Notes: generated by a model not told the origin, from the letters alone. A DNA stretch of 46,738 bases from JBAIYU01 sp036763085 (GCF_036763085.1 NZ_JBAIYU010000023.1:1-46738), one strand, 5' to 3'. Positions 26,329 through 35,351 are shown, counted from the first letter of the stretch. Translations and numbers: made by a program.

Positions 26329-27077
26329 AAGTTATACACTCCAATCGGCTGCATTTGAAAGCCATACCCGCTAGCCAATATACAGCGGGAAATTTGATGG
26401 TCCACCTTTTGGAAATATTCCTTCATAAAAACGCTAGAACTTACTGCTGAGTTTGCCCCTGAAAGCAATAATATTTTTTGTCCCTTACTATATTGAAAAA
26501 TGCCGAATTTATGGGTAGCTAATTTTATAAGATCAAGCCACTCTACTATATCACCTTGTTGCTTTCCCAATAACTTTAGCACTAATGGCAAACGATGCGC
26601 GGTTACTGCTGATAATGGTTTCCCGATTGCATCAAGACTCAGTACACCTATTGTGACAGAGGTTAAATTCGGTACTACTGGTTCATGTGCTGCAGGTGCT
26701 TTAATCATGGTTTGTGCTGCGCCATCTGCTTCAACCAAAATAAAGTAGTTAGGATTCTCCTTAGAAAATCGATCAATCCATTCAGGCGGAATACCGATAA
26801 TCTTATCACTCTTTATTTCACGAAACCAAACAACAGTATGTTCTTTCGCAAGAAGTTCTTTAACAGCTAAACTTCCTTCTTCATATGTCGAAGATGCTAC
26901 CTGCTGAAACTTTATAATTTGATCGTAATACATTTTGGTCGTTGTTGTGATAACTAACGGGATCTTCCGAAACTTTGCACCTGCGCTTAGTGACAAAATA
27001 AGCGAGGTCTTTCCACCCGCTCCTGTACAAGCTATAATACCAGGCGTTCGCAGGCAAACTGTATCCCATAAATCCAT
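26325..27077 (-). CDS. yqeC: YqeC-family selenium-dependent hydroxylase accessory protein
   Basis: The 250-residue protein has an N-terminal P-loop GIIACTGAGGKTSLILSLS (about residues 13-31). Further motifs are VITTTTKMYY, LVEADGAAQTMIKAPAAHEP and TIGVLSLDAIGKPL, which match the YqeC family linked to selenium-dependent molybdenum hydroxylases. It is a probable nucleotide-dependent step in making or inserting the selenium-containing cofactor; the biochemistry is not established. AGGTGG lies just before the ATG. It sits between the small XdhC-domain gene and mocA. Confidence 0.9.
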   Translation of the reverse strand: MDLWDTVCLRTPGIIACTGAGGKTSLILSLSAGAKFRKIPLVITTTTKMYYDQIIKFQQVASSTYEEGSLAVKELLAKEHTVVWFREIKSDKIIGIPPEWIDRFSKENPNYFILVEADGAAQTMIKAPAAHEPVVPNLTSVTIGVLSLDAIGKPLSAVTAHRLPLVLKLLGKQQGDIVEWLDLIKLATHKFGIFQYSKGQKILLLSGANSAVSSSVFMKEYFQKVDHQISRCILASGYGFQMQPIGVYNL

Positions 27078-27109
27078 TAGTCCACCTCAAATCAGACATT
27101 ACGTTAAAT

Positions 27110-27421
27110 TCAAACAATTTGAATAAAAACTTCCATAATTCCGCCGCAAACCATGCCTTCCTCGGCAGCTGCATCGTTTAGCATACTAATCTCGTAAGTA
27201 AAGGAACGTCCATCATCGATTGCTTGAAGCGCCTTAATCTTCACCTCAGCTTCCGCACATCCCCCACCAATCGTTCCTACAACTTGACCGTTTGGATAAA
27301 CTAGCATCTTACTGCCTGCCTTTCGTGGCGTAGAGCCTTTGGTATTGATAACAGTAACTAAGGCTGCTTTTCCTTCATCTTCCTTAATAAGACCTATTGC
27401 TGTAAGTAGATCAAAATCCAT
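27110..27421 (-). CDS. Stand-alone XdhC/CoxI N-terminal domain protein
   Basis: The 103-residue protein is only the N-terminal XdhC_CoxI domain: ALVTVINTKGSTPRKAGSKM (about residues 20-39) and GTIGGGCAEAEV (about 51-62), ending in EGMVCGGIMEVFIQ. In XdhC of other bacteria this domain is joined to a Rossmann domain; here the Rossmann-containing protein is encoded four bases upstream. The ATG at 27421 lies six bases after GGAGGT (27428-27433); the longer frame would run back into the preceding gene. It is a probable chaperone handing Mo cofactor to the hydroxylase. Confidence 0.88.
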   Translation of the reverse strand: MDFDLLTAIGLIKEDEGKAALVTVINTKGSTPRKAGSKMLVYPNGQVVGTIGGGCAEAEVKIKALQAIDDGRSFTYEISMLNDAAAEEGMVCGGIMEVFIQIV

Positions 27422-27425
27422 ATAA

Positions 27426-28184
27426 TCACCTCCGCTTAGCACTAAGTGGCAGACAACTTCCACCCCGAGCGTCAGCGATAATTTCGGAAACAATGCTAAC
27501 TGCAATTTCGGCTGGAGTTTGCGCTCCTATATCAAGTCCAATAGGCGAATGCAGCTTGTTCAAAGCCTCCTTTGAAACTCCTTCCTCGGTCAGCATTGCT
27601 ATTATTGAGTTTACGCGACGCTGACTACCGATCATACCAATATAATTATTTTTTTGGTTTATTAGACCTCTTAAACACTCTAAATCATAACGGTGCCCTC
27701 TTGTTACAATAATTGCTGCTGAATAAGTGGCTTGCCCTATCTCCTTCATTATTTGCCTGAAATCTTTGCAAATTATATCTTTAGCTTTAGGAAAACGGCT
27801 TCTATTAGCAAAATCCGGACGATCGTCGGCAACAGTAACTTCATAGTCGACCATAGTCAAAAGATCGACCAGAGGCTGACTAATGTGTCCAGCCCCAAGC
27901 ACCAGTGCGCTAGGACGTATTGAAAGCTGATCCCAGAATAAACGATACTCTCCGCCGTAATCTAAATCTATTAAATGGGGCTTAGTCCATGTATGAGTTT
28001 TAACATATTCCATTATCAGCCCGCTAAAAATCTCGTCAATGATAATTCCTTCTCGCTCGTGGTCAGAATAACTTATTAGCATTTGCCCTGCACGACACTT
28101 GTCAGTTGGTGTGCTAACTAGTGTAATGATGTCCGCAGTTTGTTTTTTTTCAGCTATTTGAATTAATTTTTCGAAAACATCCAT
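27426..28184 (-). CDS. XdhC-family protein with Rossmann domain
   Basis: In this 252-residue protein the first 95 residues are a divergent, shortened region without the GSxPR motif. Residues about 95-240 are the XdhC Rossmann domain (SALVLGAGHISQPLVDLLTM, VTVADDRPDFANRSRFP, IVTRGHRYDLECL, YIGMIGSQRRVNSI, HSPIGLDIGAQTPAEIAVSI). It appears to be the partner half of the small XdhC-domain protein directly downstream. XdhC proteins bind Moco and assist its sulfuration (or, in this system, selenation) before insertion. GGAG precedes the ATG by seven bases. Confidence 0.9.
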   Translation of the reverse strand: MDVFEKLIQIAEKKQTADIITLVSTPTDKCRAGQMLISYSDHEREGIIIDEIFSGLIMEYVKTHTWTKPHLIDLDYGGEYRLFWDQLSIRPSALVLGAGHISQPLVDLLTMVDYEVTVADDRPDFANRSRFPKAKDIICKDFRQIMKEIGQATYSAAIIVTRGHRYDLECLRGLINQKNNYIGMIGSQRRVNSIIAMLTEEGVSKEALNKLHSPIGLDIGAQTPAEIAVSIVSEIIADARGGSCLPLSAKRR

Positions 28185-28196
28185 ATTATTACTCCA

Positions 28197-28979
28197 TTAT
28201 TTTAAGTGCATAATTGCTTCTAACACACCGCCCGCAACTGCTCTCGCTTTATCAGAGATAGTAAAACAATGTTCACGCCGGCAGCGAGGATCAATATCAC
28301 CAATTTTCATACCTTTGTAAACAATAAGCTTGTCTTGAATAAGCCCCCGAATAATCCCATTAATACCTGCACGGACTTCATTGCTAGCTACATGTCCTAC
28401 AATATCACCAGCAACTACTTGATCGCCTATTTTACGGGAACTGACGAATTCCCCATCTTCGGGCGCGCGCAGTAACCGCTCAACTGTATAACCGGCAATT
28501 TCACCAGGAATCCCAGTATCGGGAATGGCAGCACCTTTATAGTACACTCTTCCCAAGTCGTGGCCTCGCATAGTTTCAACTACAGCATGAACATCCTGGC
28601 CAGCAGTGAAGCCGGGACCAACTGCTACTACCACTTTGGCATCGGTTATACTGGTACCAGTATTGTATTTAGCGATTATTGCATCTACAAAAAAAGTTGG
28701 CTTAAGTTTATCAATACAGTTATTTACATCGCTAATTATAACCGGAATGCAGCCCTGCACCAAAACACTCTCGGCTTGCTCCAATTCAACACATTTTGCT
28801 GTAACACCCTCTACTGTTGTTTCGATATCGTATACCGACTGTGCAAAGGACACGCTTCGTCGTACCATAGTCGGTTTAGGAAGTTCAGTAATAGCAATTT
28901 TGAAGCCGCTCATGAAAAGCCTATGGGCAATTCCTGTAGCGATATCGCCGCCGCCCTTGATCAAAACCAATTTATCCAT
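28197..28979 (-). CDS. yqeB: YqeB-family selenium-dependent molybdenum hydroxylase maturation protein
   Basis: The 260-residue protein has an N-terminal dinucleotide-binding-like LVLIKGGGDIATGIAHRLF (about residues 3-21), VVVAVGPGFTAGQDVHAVVE near 122 and a C-terminal biotinyl-lipoyl-like segment (IGDQVVAGDIVGHVASNEV, then GINGIIRGLI). This combination marks the YqeB/EF2563 family, a signature of selenium-dependent molybdenum hydroxylases. The exact reaction is not known. The ATG at 28979 is five bases after GAGGT; the TTG at 28991 overlaps that ribosome site and is rejected. It is the first gene of the maturation operon. Confidence 0.9.
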   Translation of the reverse strand: MDKLVLIKGGGDIATGIAHRLFMSGFKIAITELPKPTMVRRSVSFAQSVYDIETTVEGVTAKCVELEQAESVLVQGCIPVIISDVNNCIDKLKPTFFVDAIIAKYNTGTSITDAKVVVAVGPGFTAGQDVHAVVETMRGHDLGRVYYKGAAIPDTGIPGEIAGYTVERLLRAPEDGEFVSSRKIGDQVVAGDIVGHVASNEVRAGINGIIRGLIQDKLIVYKGMKIGDIDPRCRREHCFTISDKARAVAGGVLEAIMHLK

Positions 28980-29145
28980 TTCACACCTCAAGAAACTCTT
29001 TATAGCTATAGTATACAGCAGTTTGTATTTGAATAAGCATTAACCAAATATTTCAAATTTAATTTAGTTCGTATTTCAATACAATTGCAAAAATGTCCTT
29101 CATTTATGAAATTTCGTAGACCAAAACATTTGAAAAGCACGGAAA

Positions 29146-29176
29146 AGGGGTCCAGGCGATAAATACCTGAACCCCT
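29146..29176 (-). terminator. Intrinsic terminator of the hydroxylase/NCS2 operon
   Basis: AGGGGTCCAGG pairs with CCTGAACCCCT with one mismatch, and T4 follows on the minus strand. It separates the structural operon from the maturation operon. Confidence 0.75.
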
Positions 29177-29188
29177 AATTATTACTAA

Positions 29189-30520
29189 TTATAGATATTC
29201 TTGTCTAGGCATAGGCTCAACTTCTTTTGCTGTATCATTCAGCACTGCATTTAGTACTATTGCCATGATGCTTCCGGCAGTTATGCCACTGTGCAGAATT
29301 ACTTGTGCCCAGCTAGGGAATTTATGATAAAAACCAGGAACAGCTAGAGGAATAAGACCAACTGCAATACTAATAGCAACAACCATCATATTATGGGTAC
29401 CTTCAAACTTAACTTTGGAAAGTGTTTTGATTCCACTTGCAGTTACCATACCAAACATGGCAATACCTGCTCCGCCTAAAACAGCGTTAGGAATTGAAGC
29501 GACGATTGCAGCCGCTTTAGGGAATAAACCAAGTACAACTAAGATAGCACCAGCGGCAGCCACTACATAGCGGCTCTTAACGCGTGTCAAGCCAACAAGA
29601 CCAACATTTTGGGCATAGGCTGTATAAGGGAATGCATTAAAAATACCGCCAAGCATTGTTGAAAAACCATCAGCTCTTAAACCGCGTGTTAAGTCATCTT
29701 GATTAATAGGTTTATCAATTATTTCACCTACTGCAATTATATCGCCAGTAGTTTCAGTCATTACAACAAGCATTACCAGCGTCATAGCTGCTATTGAAGC
29801 TATATCAAAAGTTGGCAGACCAAATGCAAATGGAGTAGTTACGCCAATCCAGGCGGCCTTAGGAACTTCAGAAAAATTAACTAAGCCCATTGGTATAGCG
29901 ATTATTGTACCAGCAACTAAACCTAGTAAAACAGCAATGTTACTCATGAAGCCTTTAAAATAGCGATAGAAGAATAATACAAGTAATAATACCAAGAATG
30001 CCAATGCTATAAAACTCGGTGAACCAAAATTCGCTGCAGCAGGATTTCCCCCGCCCGCCCAGCGCACAGCTACCGGAAGAAGCGAAACACCGATTATTGT
30101 AATTATAGAACCTGTAACAACAGGAGGGAAGAAACGAATCAAACGGCTAAAATAAGGACTAACTAATAATGTTATAAAGCCTGCTACAATTACTGAACCA
30201 TAAATACCAGTTAAACCATGAGTTTTACCAATCATAATCATTGGGGTTACAGCAGCAAAAGTTACACCTTGTATAATAGGAATTTTTACTCCAAACTTCC
30301 AAAAACCAAGTGTTTGGATTAGCGTCGCAACACCACAAGTAAACAAATCTGCATTGATCAAATAGATAAGCTGTTCTTTACTTAAACCAAGAGCGTTGGC
30401 AATAATTAGTGGAACGGCAACTGCACCGGCATACATGGCCAAAACGTGCTGTAAACCATACGCAAATAATTGACCTAACGGTAGCATCTGGTCAACTGGG
30501 TGAATTTGATTTTTGTTCAT
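29189..30520 (-). CDS. NCS2-family nucleobase (xanthine/urate/uracil) permease
   Basis: The 443-residue transporter has 12-14 hydrophobic segments. Family motifs are QHVLAMYAGAVAVPLIIANA near residue 23, IPIIQGVTFAAVTPMIMIG near 85, VMTETTGDIIAVGEI near 255 (the substrate-binding helix with Glu) and FNAFPYTAYAQNVGLVGLT near 295. The Ala-Gln-Asn-Val form is typical of purine-specific members. It should import a purine for the hydroxylase encoded just upstream. The ATG at 30520 lies seven bases after AGGAG; the TTG at 30538 precedes that site and is rejected. Confidence 0.92.
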   Translation of the reverse strand: MNKNQIHPVDQMLPLGQLFAYGLQHVLAMYAGAVAVPLIIANALGLSKEQLIYLINADLFTCGVATLIQTLGFWKFGVKIPIIQGVTFAAVTPMIMIGKTHGLTGIYGSVIVAGFITLLVSPYFSRLIRFFPPVVTGSIITIIGVSLLPVAVRWAGGGNPAAANFGSPSFIALAFLVLLLVLFFYRYFKGFMSNIAVLLGLVAGTIIAIPMGLVNFSEVPKAAWIGVTTPFAFGLPTFDIASIAAMTLVMLVVMTETTGDIIAVGEIIDKPINQDDLTRGLRADGFSTMLGGIFNAFPYTAYAQNVGLVGLTRVKSRYVVAAAGAILVVLGLFPKAAAIVASIPNAVLGGAGIAMFGMVTASGIKTLSKVKFEGTHNMMVVAISIAVGLIPLAVPGFYHKFPSWAQVILHSGITAGSIMAIVLNAVLNDTAKEVEPMPRQEYL

Positions 30521-30542
30521 TTTCTCTCTCCTGTTCAATAAC

Positions 30543-32822
30543 TTATAATTTTTGCATACCCATAAAAACTTTTTCTGGAGTTACCGGCAAGCTGTTAAAC
30601 CTTACCCCAATAGCGTTGTAAATTGCGTTAACAATAGCTGGCGGAGGTGTATTAACTACAACTTCACCAACAGATTTAGCTCCAAATGGCCCGGTAGGTT
30701 CATAGCTTTCTTCAAAAGCTACCCTAATAGTACCCACATCTTTACGGGAAGGTATTTTATACTGCATAAAGGAGTCTGTTGTCATTCTGCCGCGTTCGTC
30801 ATATCGAACATCTTCATATAGTGCCATACCAATTCCTTGAACTATACCGCCTTCAACCTGTATCCTTGCTAAATTAGGATTAATGACAGTACCGCAGTCA
30901 ACAACGGCTACATAGTCAATTAACTCTACCTTACCAGTTTCCTTATCAACTTCAACTTCAGCAAAGCCGGCGATGAACGGTGGCGGCGAAACAGGACTGC
31001 CATATGTGGCATTTCCGACTAACTGCTTATTTCCCATACCGAGAACTAAAAGCTCAGCAAGTTTTTCTAATGTTATAGACCGTGAGCCTTCGATTGTCTC
31101 AATAACCGTTCCGTTAAATTCAACTTCATCAGGCTGTACTTCTAAAAATCTAGCGCCTTGCTCAATTATCTGCTGTTTTAAGTCTTCAGCTGCTTTAACT
31201 ACTGCCATACCTGTAACGTAAGTTGTACTGGAAGCGTACGAGCCTGGATCATATGGTGATACATCAGTATCTGCCGAGTAAACAATAATTGTGTCCATTG
31301 TTGTTTCCAACACTTCGGCCGCCATTTGAGCCAAAATGGTATCACTGCCTGTCCCCATATCAGTTGAGCCAACTAATAAGGTATAGTTGCCATCATCGTT
31401 TAATCTGACTTCAGCCGAAGCTGTATCAATACCAGCTATCCCTGAGCCCTGCATGGTAACGGCCATACCGACCGCTCTTACCTTGTTGTCAGGTAACTCC
31501 GTTTTAGGATATTTCTCATCCCAGCCTATTAGCTGTTTGCCTTTTTCAATACATCTGTCCAAAGTTGAGCTGCCGATAATTTTCCCCTTATACGTAAGGC
31601 AAGTTTCACCTTCTTTGATAAGGTTTTTAAGTCTTAATTCCGTCGGATCTATGTTTAACTTTTCAGCAAGTTTATTAACTGTGCATTCAAGAGCAAAAGT
31701 TCCTTGGGTTGCTCCGTAACCCCTAAAAGCTCCGGCAGGCATTTTGTTAGTGTAAACTACATTGCCCATAAACCTTGCGGCTTTAGTCTTGTTATAAAGA
31801 GGAAGGGTCTTGTCCCCAACAACCGAAAATACTGTTGAAGCATGTTCTCCATATGCCCCCGTGTCTGACAAGCCTTGAATATCTACTACCCTGATGAACC
31901 CGTCATTGTCTGCTCCCAGTCTAACTTTTAACCGCATCGCGTGGCGGCTGGTAGTACTGGTGAAGGTCTCTTTTCTATCGTAAATCAATAAGGCCGGTTT
32001 ACCTGTTTTAACTGTTACAGCCGCAACGAAAGGTTCAACCGCAACTGTCTGTTTACCGCCAAAACCTCCGCCGATACGGGGTTTAATTACTCGAATTTTA
32101 CTTGCAGGCAACTTCAAAGCTCTGGCCAATTTTCTCCGAACATGAAACGGGATTTGGGTTGAACTTATTAAGACAAGCCTTCCTGCATGGTCCATATAGC
32201 TGAATGCGCGGTATGTTTCCATCATTGCATGGGCTTGAGCTTGTGTATAGTAAGTGTCCTCAACAACTACATCACACTTAGTCAGTTCTTCTTCGACGTC
32301 GCCTGCTTCAAGCTTATAGGAAGAAACTATGTTTAAATCCTTGTTCATCCCAATATCGAAATTACAGTGGAGGTCTTCCTCTGGATGAATTACTGAGCTA
32401 TGTCCCTCTGCCTGTTCGAAATCCAATACTGGTTCAAGCACTTCATAGTCTACCTTAATAAGTTTCATTGCCTTTAAAGCAGTTGCTTCATCAACTGCCG
32501 CAATTATTGCGACCTCATCGCCCACATATCTTACCATGTCTTCAAGAATAAGCCTGTCATAAGGAGAAGGTTCAGGATAAGATTGTCCGGCAAGTGTAAA
32601 TCGAACGTTAGGTACGTCTTTATAAGTTAAAACACATTCAACACCAGCTAACTTTTCAGCCTTGGTTGTATCAATAGACTTTATTTTTGCAAAAGCATGA
32701 GGGCTGTGCAATATCTTAACAACTAGAGCATTATGCATAGCCAAATCTTCAGTATAGACAGGTTTGCCGGTAGCAATGTTTATCGCATCAATTTTAGCAA
32801 TCCCTTTACCTACAATATTCAT
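30543..32822 (-). CDS. Xanthine dehydrogenase-type molybdenum-binding subunit
   Basis: This 759-residue catalytic subunit hydroxylates purines (xanthine or related). It has an N-terminal Ald_Xan domain (GKPVYTEDLAMHNALVVKIL), then the Mo/MCD-binding domains: RIGGGFGGKQT near 245, AGAFRGYGATQGTFALE near 365, the GSTDMGTGSDTILAQ loop near 480 and GAKSVGEVVVNTPPP with the probable catalytic Glu about 720. Its ATG shares a base with the TAA of the 2Fe-2S gene. The neighbouring yqeB/yqeC pair suggests a labile selenium ligand on Mo instead of sulfur; that is inference from context. Confidence 0.93.
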   Translation of the reverse strand: MNIVGKGIAKIDAINIATGKPVYTEDLAMHNALVVKILHSPHAFAKIKSIDTTKAEKLAGVECVLTYKDVPNVRFTLAGQSYPEPSPYDRLILEDMVRYVGDEVAIIAAVDEATALKAMKLIKVDYEVLEPVLDFEQAEGHSSVIHPEEDLHCNFDIGMNKDLNIVSSYKLEAGDVEEELTKCDVVVEDTYYTQAQAHAMMETYRAFSYMDHAGRLVLISSTQIPFHVRRKLARALKLPASKIRVIKPRIGGGFGGKQTVAVEPFVAAVTVKTGKPALLIYDRKETFTSTTSRHAMRLKVRLGADNDGFIRVVDIQGLSDTGAYGEHASTVFSVVGDKTLPLYNKTKAARFMGNVVYTNKMPAGAFRGYGATQGTFALECTVNKLAEKLNIDPTELRLKNLIKEGETCLTYKGKIIGSSTLDRCIEKGKQLIGWDEKYPKTELPDNKVRAVGMAVTMQGSGIAGIDTASAEVRLNDDGNYTLLVGSTDMGTGSDTILAQMAAEVLETTMDTIIVYSADTDVSPYDPGSYASSTTYVTGMAVVKAAEDLKQQIIEQGARFLEVQPDEVEFNGTVIETIEGSRSITLEKLAELLVLGMGNKQLVGNATYGSPVSPPPFIAGFAEVEVDKETGKVELIDYVAVVDCGTVINPNLARIQVEGGIVQGIGMALYEDVRYDERGRMTTDSFMQYKIPSRKDVGTIRVAFEESYEPTGPFGAKSVGEVVVNTPPPAIVNAIYNAIGVRFNSLPVTPEKVFMGMQKL

Positions 32823-33274
32823 TATGCTGTTACCCCCAAATACTTTTTAACAGCTCTCATCTGTCCCATGTAGCCAGTGCAGCGACAGAGGTTACCAGTC
32901 AGATAATGAATTATTTCTTCTTCATTAGGATTTTGAAGTTCTCTCTTCATAGCAAGCACTGTCATAATAAACCCAGGGCTGCAAAATCCGCATTGTTCGG
33001 CTCCTTCCGCCGCAAGAACTTGAGCAAATTCTTCGGCTTCCGTTTGAACGCCTTCTATTGTCGTAATATCTTTGCCATTGACTCTAAACGCCAGGACGGC
33101 ACAGGACAGTGTTGGTTTACCATCAATCCAGACACTGCAAAGACCACAGCAAGTGGTGTCACAGCCTCTACGAACACTGGAAAGACCGTGTTTTCGCAGG
33201 CTATCAACTAAAACTTCATCATTTGCTACTTGTAACGATGCTTTTTTACCATTGATAGTAACTTCTATTTGCAC
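32822..33274 (-). CDS. Xanthine dehydrogenase-type [2Fe-2S] subunit
   Basis: The 150-residue electron-transfer subunit has two clusters. The N-terminal plant-ferredoxin-like set is GCDTTCCGLCSVWIDGKPTLSC, in which an extra Cys precedes the usual second ligand. The C-terminal four-helix set is QCGFCSPGFIM...CRCTGY. It carries electrons from the Mo centre to the FAD subunit. The start is GTG with GGAGGT seven to nine bases upstream, overlapping the FAD gene by ten bases. Confidence 0.94.
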   Translation of the reverse strand: MQIEVTINGKKASLQVANDEVLVDSLRKHGLSSVRRGCDTTCCGLCSVWIDGKPTLSCAVLAFRVNGKDITTIEGVQTEAEEFAQVLAAEGAEQCGFCSPGFIMTVLAMKRELQNPNEEEIIHYLTGNLCRCTGYMGQMRAVKKYLGVTA

Positions 33275-34062
33275 TGTAACACCTCCTTAATAGCTCGCTT
33301 AATCAATACTTTGCACATTGCTTTACGATACTCAGCAGTACCTCTGGCATTTGTTCCAAAGGCTAGTTCCTCAACAGCAATATTTGCAAAAAAATCAACA
33401 TTATCAGAGTTTACCTCTTTTTGAGACAACTCCTTAGATAACATTTTAGCTATCGCCGCTCTCCGTGGCCTTGCACCGACAGCGACTGTCCACTTGCCGT
33501 CAGTGTTTGAAACTGCAACATTTAGAACCGGATAATCACTTGCAGACATTCTCAAACTTTGATATGACGCTTTACACATATTTTTCTTTATTATAATTTT
33601 TGTCAAAATATCTTTATCACGCGGCCTGTCCAAAAACTCAGCTAGCGACATTCTTCCGCCCTTATAGAGTTCTATCTCGGTTTCTAGTGCAAGTAAAGCC
33701 GTGATAAGATCGGAAAAGCCATACCTTGAATAAACTGAAGCACCTATTGTAACGACATTTCTGAATTGAACTCCTAAGACATTGCCGACCGCCTGAGGTA
33801 AAATTCCATTTGCTAAACGGAGCAGGCCGGGATGAACCTCGACATCACGGAATGTAGCCATAGCACCGATTTCGATATACTCATCCTGCTCTTGAATATA
33901 ATTTAAGCCTAGCTTGGTCAAATCTACTGCTGCCGAGAACCTTTGGGAGCCCATTCTTAAAAAAGCGCAGCCACCTAATACAGTATTGTTTTTTCTAGCA
34001 ACAAGAATTTGGTAAGCGTCCTCGATTGTTTCTGGCTGCACAAGATCGTTTAGTGTAAACAC
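33265..34062 (-). CDS. Xanthine dehydrogenase-type FAD-binding subunit
   Basis: This 265-residue protein, usually about 270-290 in the family, contains the FAD-binding motifs of the CoxM/XdhB fold (NNTVLGGCAFLRMG near 28-41; VTIGASVYSRYGFSDLITALLAL near 108-130) and a CO-dehydrogenase-flavoprotein C-terminal domain. The second motif has VYSRYG where many members have GNI/ANAxPA. The start is GTG after GGGGGAG. It is the first gene of the four-gene FAD / Fe-S / Mo / permease operon. Confidence 0.9.
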   Translation of the reverse strand: MFTLNDLVQPETIEDAYQILVARKNNTVLGGCAFLRMGSQRFSAAVDLTKLGLNYIQEQDEYIEIGAMATFRDVEVHPGLLRLANGILPQAVGNVLGVQFRNVVTIGASVYSRYGFSDLITALLALETEIELYKGGRMSLAEFLDRPRDKDILTKIIIKKNMCKASYQSLRMSASDYPVLNVAVSNTDGKWTVAVGARPRRAAIAKMLSKELSQKEVNSDNVDFFANIAVEELAFGTNARGTAEYRKAMCKVLIKRAIKEVLQCK

Positions 34063-34456
34063 ACTTACTCCCCCTTAAATGAAAAACTTAGGATACTCAA
34101 TTATTATATTTAAAAAGTTATTTACAGCTAGTTTCTACATTAGAATTCTGTTATAAATTAATACGCAATAAATTGCTGAAAAGTTTTCGACTAATTACGA
34201 CTTAATCCTTCATCAAAAACCCCTTCACTATTATAAACTCCAATGCCGAACTTTTTCAATATCATTCTTTTAAATTGTTCGGTTATTTTTATCCTTTTTT
34301 CATTTCATATGCGCAATTTTTCATTTTTAAGGTAAATAAAGTACATTATTCCATACAATTTAAAAGTAAAAATATAAAAATCGAATATTTAGCCTAGATA
34401 TAAAAAACCATCCTTACTTGACTTTAAGCCAATAAGGATGGTTAAACTTAAATATT
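34063..34456. other. 394-bp AT-rich intergenic region upstream of the hydroxylase operon
   Basis: No coding frame is visible. It must hold the promoter of the FAD/Fe-S/Mo/NCS2 operon (a weak candidate reads TTGCGT, 17 bases, TCTAAT on the minus strand). It contains an inverted repeat CCGAAC/GTTCGG at 34246-34282 and the terminator of the HAD gene at 34406-34443. I saw no purine-riboswitch core. Confidence 0.5.
34406..34443 (-). terminator. Intrinsic terminator of the HAD phosphatase gene
   Basis: AACCATCCTTA and TAAGGATGGTT form a perfect 11-bp stem with a 16-base loop. T6 follows on the minus strand. Confidence 0.85.
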
Positions 34457-35107
34457 TTAATTATTTTGTAAGAATTCACTTAATTCTAGAACAGTTGCAA
34501 TTAAGTGGGTTGGCCCAGTTGCTGTAAGTTCTTCCTTGCTGCCATAGCCATAAGCAATAGCAATGACATCAATACCATTATTTTTAGCCCCAATAACATC
34601 ATGCTTTCGATCGCCAACCATAATAATCTTGTCACGATCAATAGTACCAAGTTCCGATAAGGCAAATTCAATTACCTCACCCTTTTCGACTCTTGTACCA
34701 TCAAGATTACTGCCGACTACCGATTTGAAATATTCGCTTAGCCCAAAATGTTCTAAAATTTTGACCGAAAAAACAGTCGGCTTTGAAGTAGCAACAATAA
34801 GCGTTTTTCCCTGGTCTTTAAGTTTGTGGAGCATTTCCCTAATTCCCGGAAAAACAGCATTCTCATACAGTCCAATATCCGAAAACCTTTCTCGATAATA
34901 CTTTAAAGCAAGGTTAGCCTTAGTTTCGTCCATATTATAGGCTTCCTTAAATGATGTGAGCAGCGGCGGCCCAATGAAGTGTATTAATTTATCTAAACCT
35001 GGTTCATCTATTCCCAGTTTAGCTAGAGCATACTGTACTGACTTTGTTATCCCTTCCTTTGGATCAGTAAGTGTTCCATCAAGATCAAACAGAATTATAT
35101 CGTACAA
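34457..35107 (-). CDS. HAD-superfamily hydrolase, phosphoglycolate-phosphatase-like
   Basis: The 216-residue protein has the HAD motifs: I DLDGTLTD near residue 7, II VATSKP near 105, III with Lys in the VEKGEV region and IV MVGDRKHD near 168. An alpha-helical cap lies between I and II, as in Gph/PgmB-type phosphatases. Such enzymes remove phosphate from small sugars or 2-phosphoglycolate; the substrate is not certain. The TTG at 35107 is seven bases after a G6 ribosome site and gives the usual family length. ATG at 35122 would lie inside that site. Confidence 0.87.
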   Translation of the reverse strand: MYDIILFDLDGTLTDPKEGITKSVQYALAKLGIDEPGLDKLIHFIGPPLLTSFKEAYNMDETKANLALKYYRERFSDIGLYENAVFPGIREMLHKLKDQGKTLIVATSKPTVFSVKILEHFGLSEYFKSVVGSNLDGTRVEKGEVIEFALSELGTIDRDKIIMVGDRKHDVIGAKNNGIDVIAIAYGYGSKEELTATGPTHLIATVLELSEFLQNN

Positions 35108-35301
35108 AAGTATTCCCCCCATTTCCAATCGTTTAATATATTTTAACAGCATGTCCATAATTCGGAAAGCTCTAAATGATTATATTAGTTTAAATTTGAT
35201 GTAGTATTTATTTGATTTTATATAGATTACCAAGAAGTTCTTAATATTAATAGCTGCAAAATTAACTGGGCAAGATTAACTCTTAGCTTCAAAGTTTTAG
35301 A

Positions 35302-35351
35302 TAAAAAATAAGCAGAAATGGTGTTTTATACCACCCTTCTGCTTATTTTTT
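35302..35351. terminator. Bidirectional intrinsic terminator
   Basis: AAAAAATAAGCAGAA and TTCTGCTTATTTTTT enclose an inner GGTG/CCAC stem. T-runs end both strands. It lies about 100 bases downstream of the His/Cys-rich gene at 35458-36039; the rest of 35159-35457 shows no gene. Confidence 0.75.

Noticed and set aside
27110..27505. Longer start for the small XdhC-domain protein
   Set aside because: The extension lies within the 3' end of the preceding XdhC gene, whereas ATG at 27421 has an ideal GGAGGT six bases upstream.
28560..29043. Plus-strand ORFs of 145-158 residues opposite yqeB
   Set aside because: yqeB has clear family motifs and a ribosome site on the minus strand. The opposite frames have no recognisable domain and no start signal.
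34246..34282. CCGAAC/GTTCGG inverted repeat as a regulator site of the hydroxylase operon
   Set aside because: Arms are only six bases, the loop is 25 bases, and it lies far from the start codon. It matches no purine regulator motif I know.
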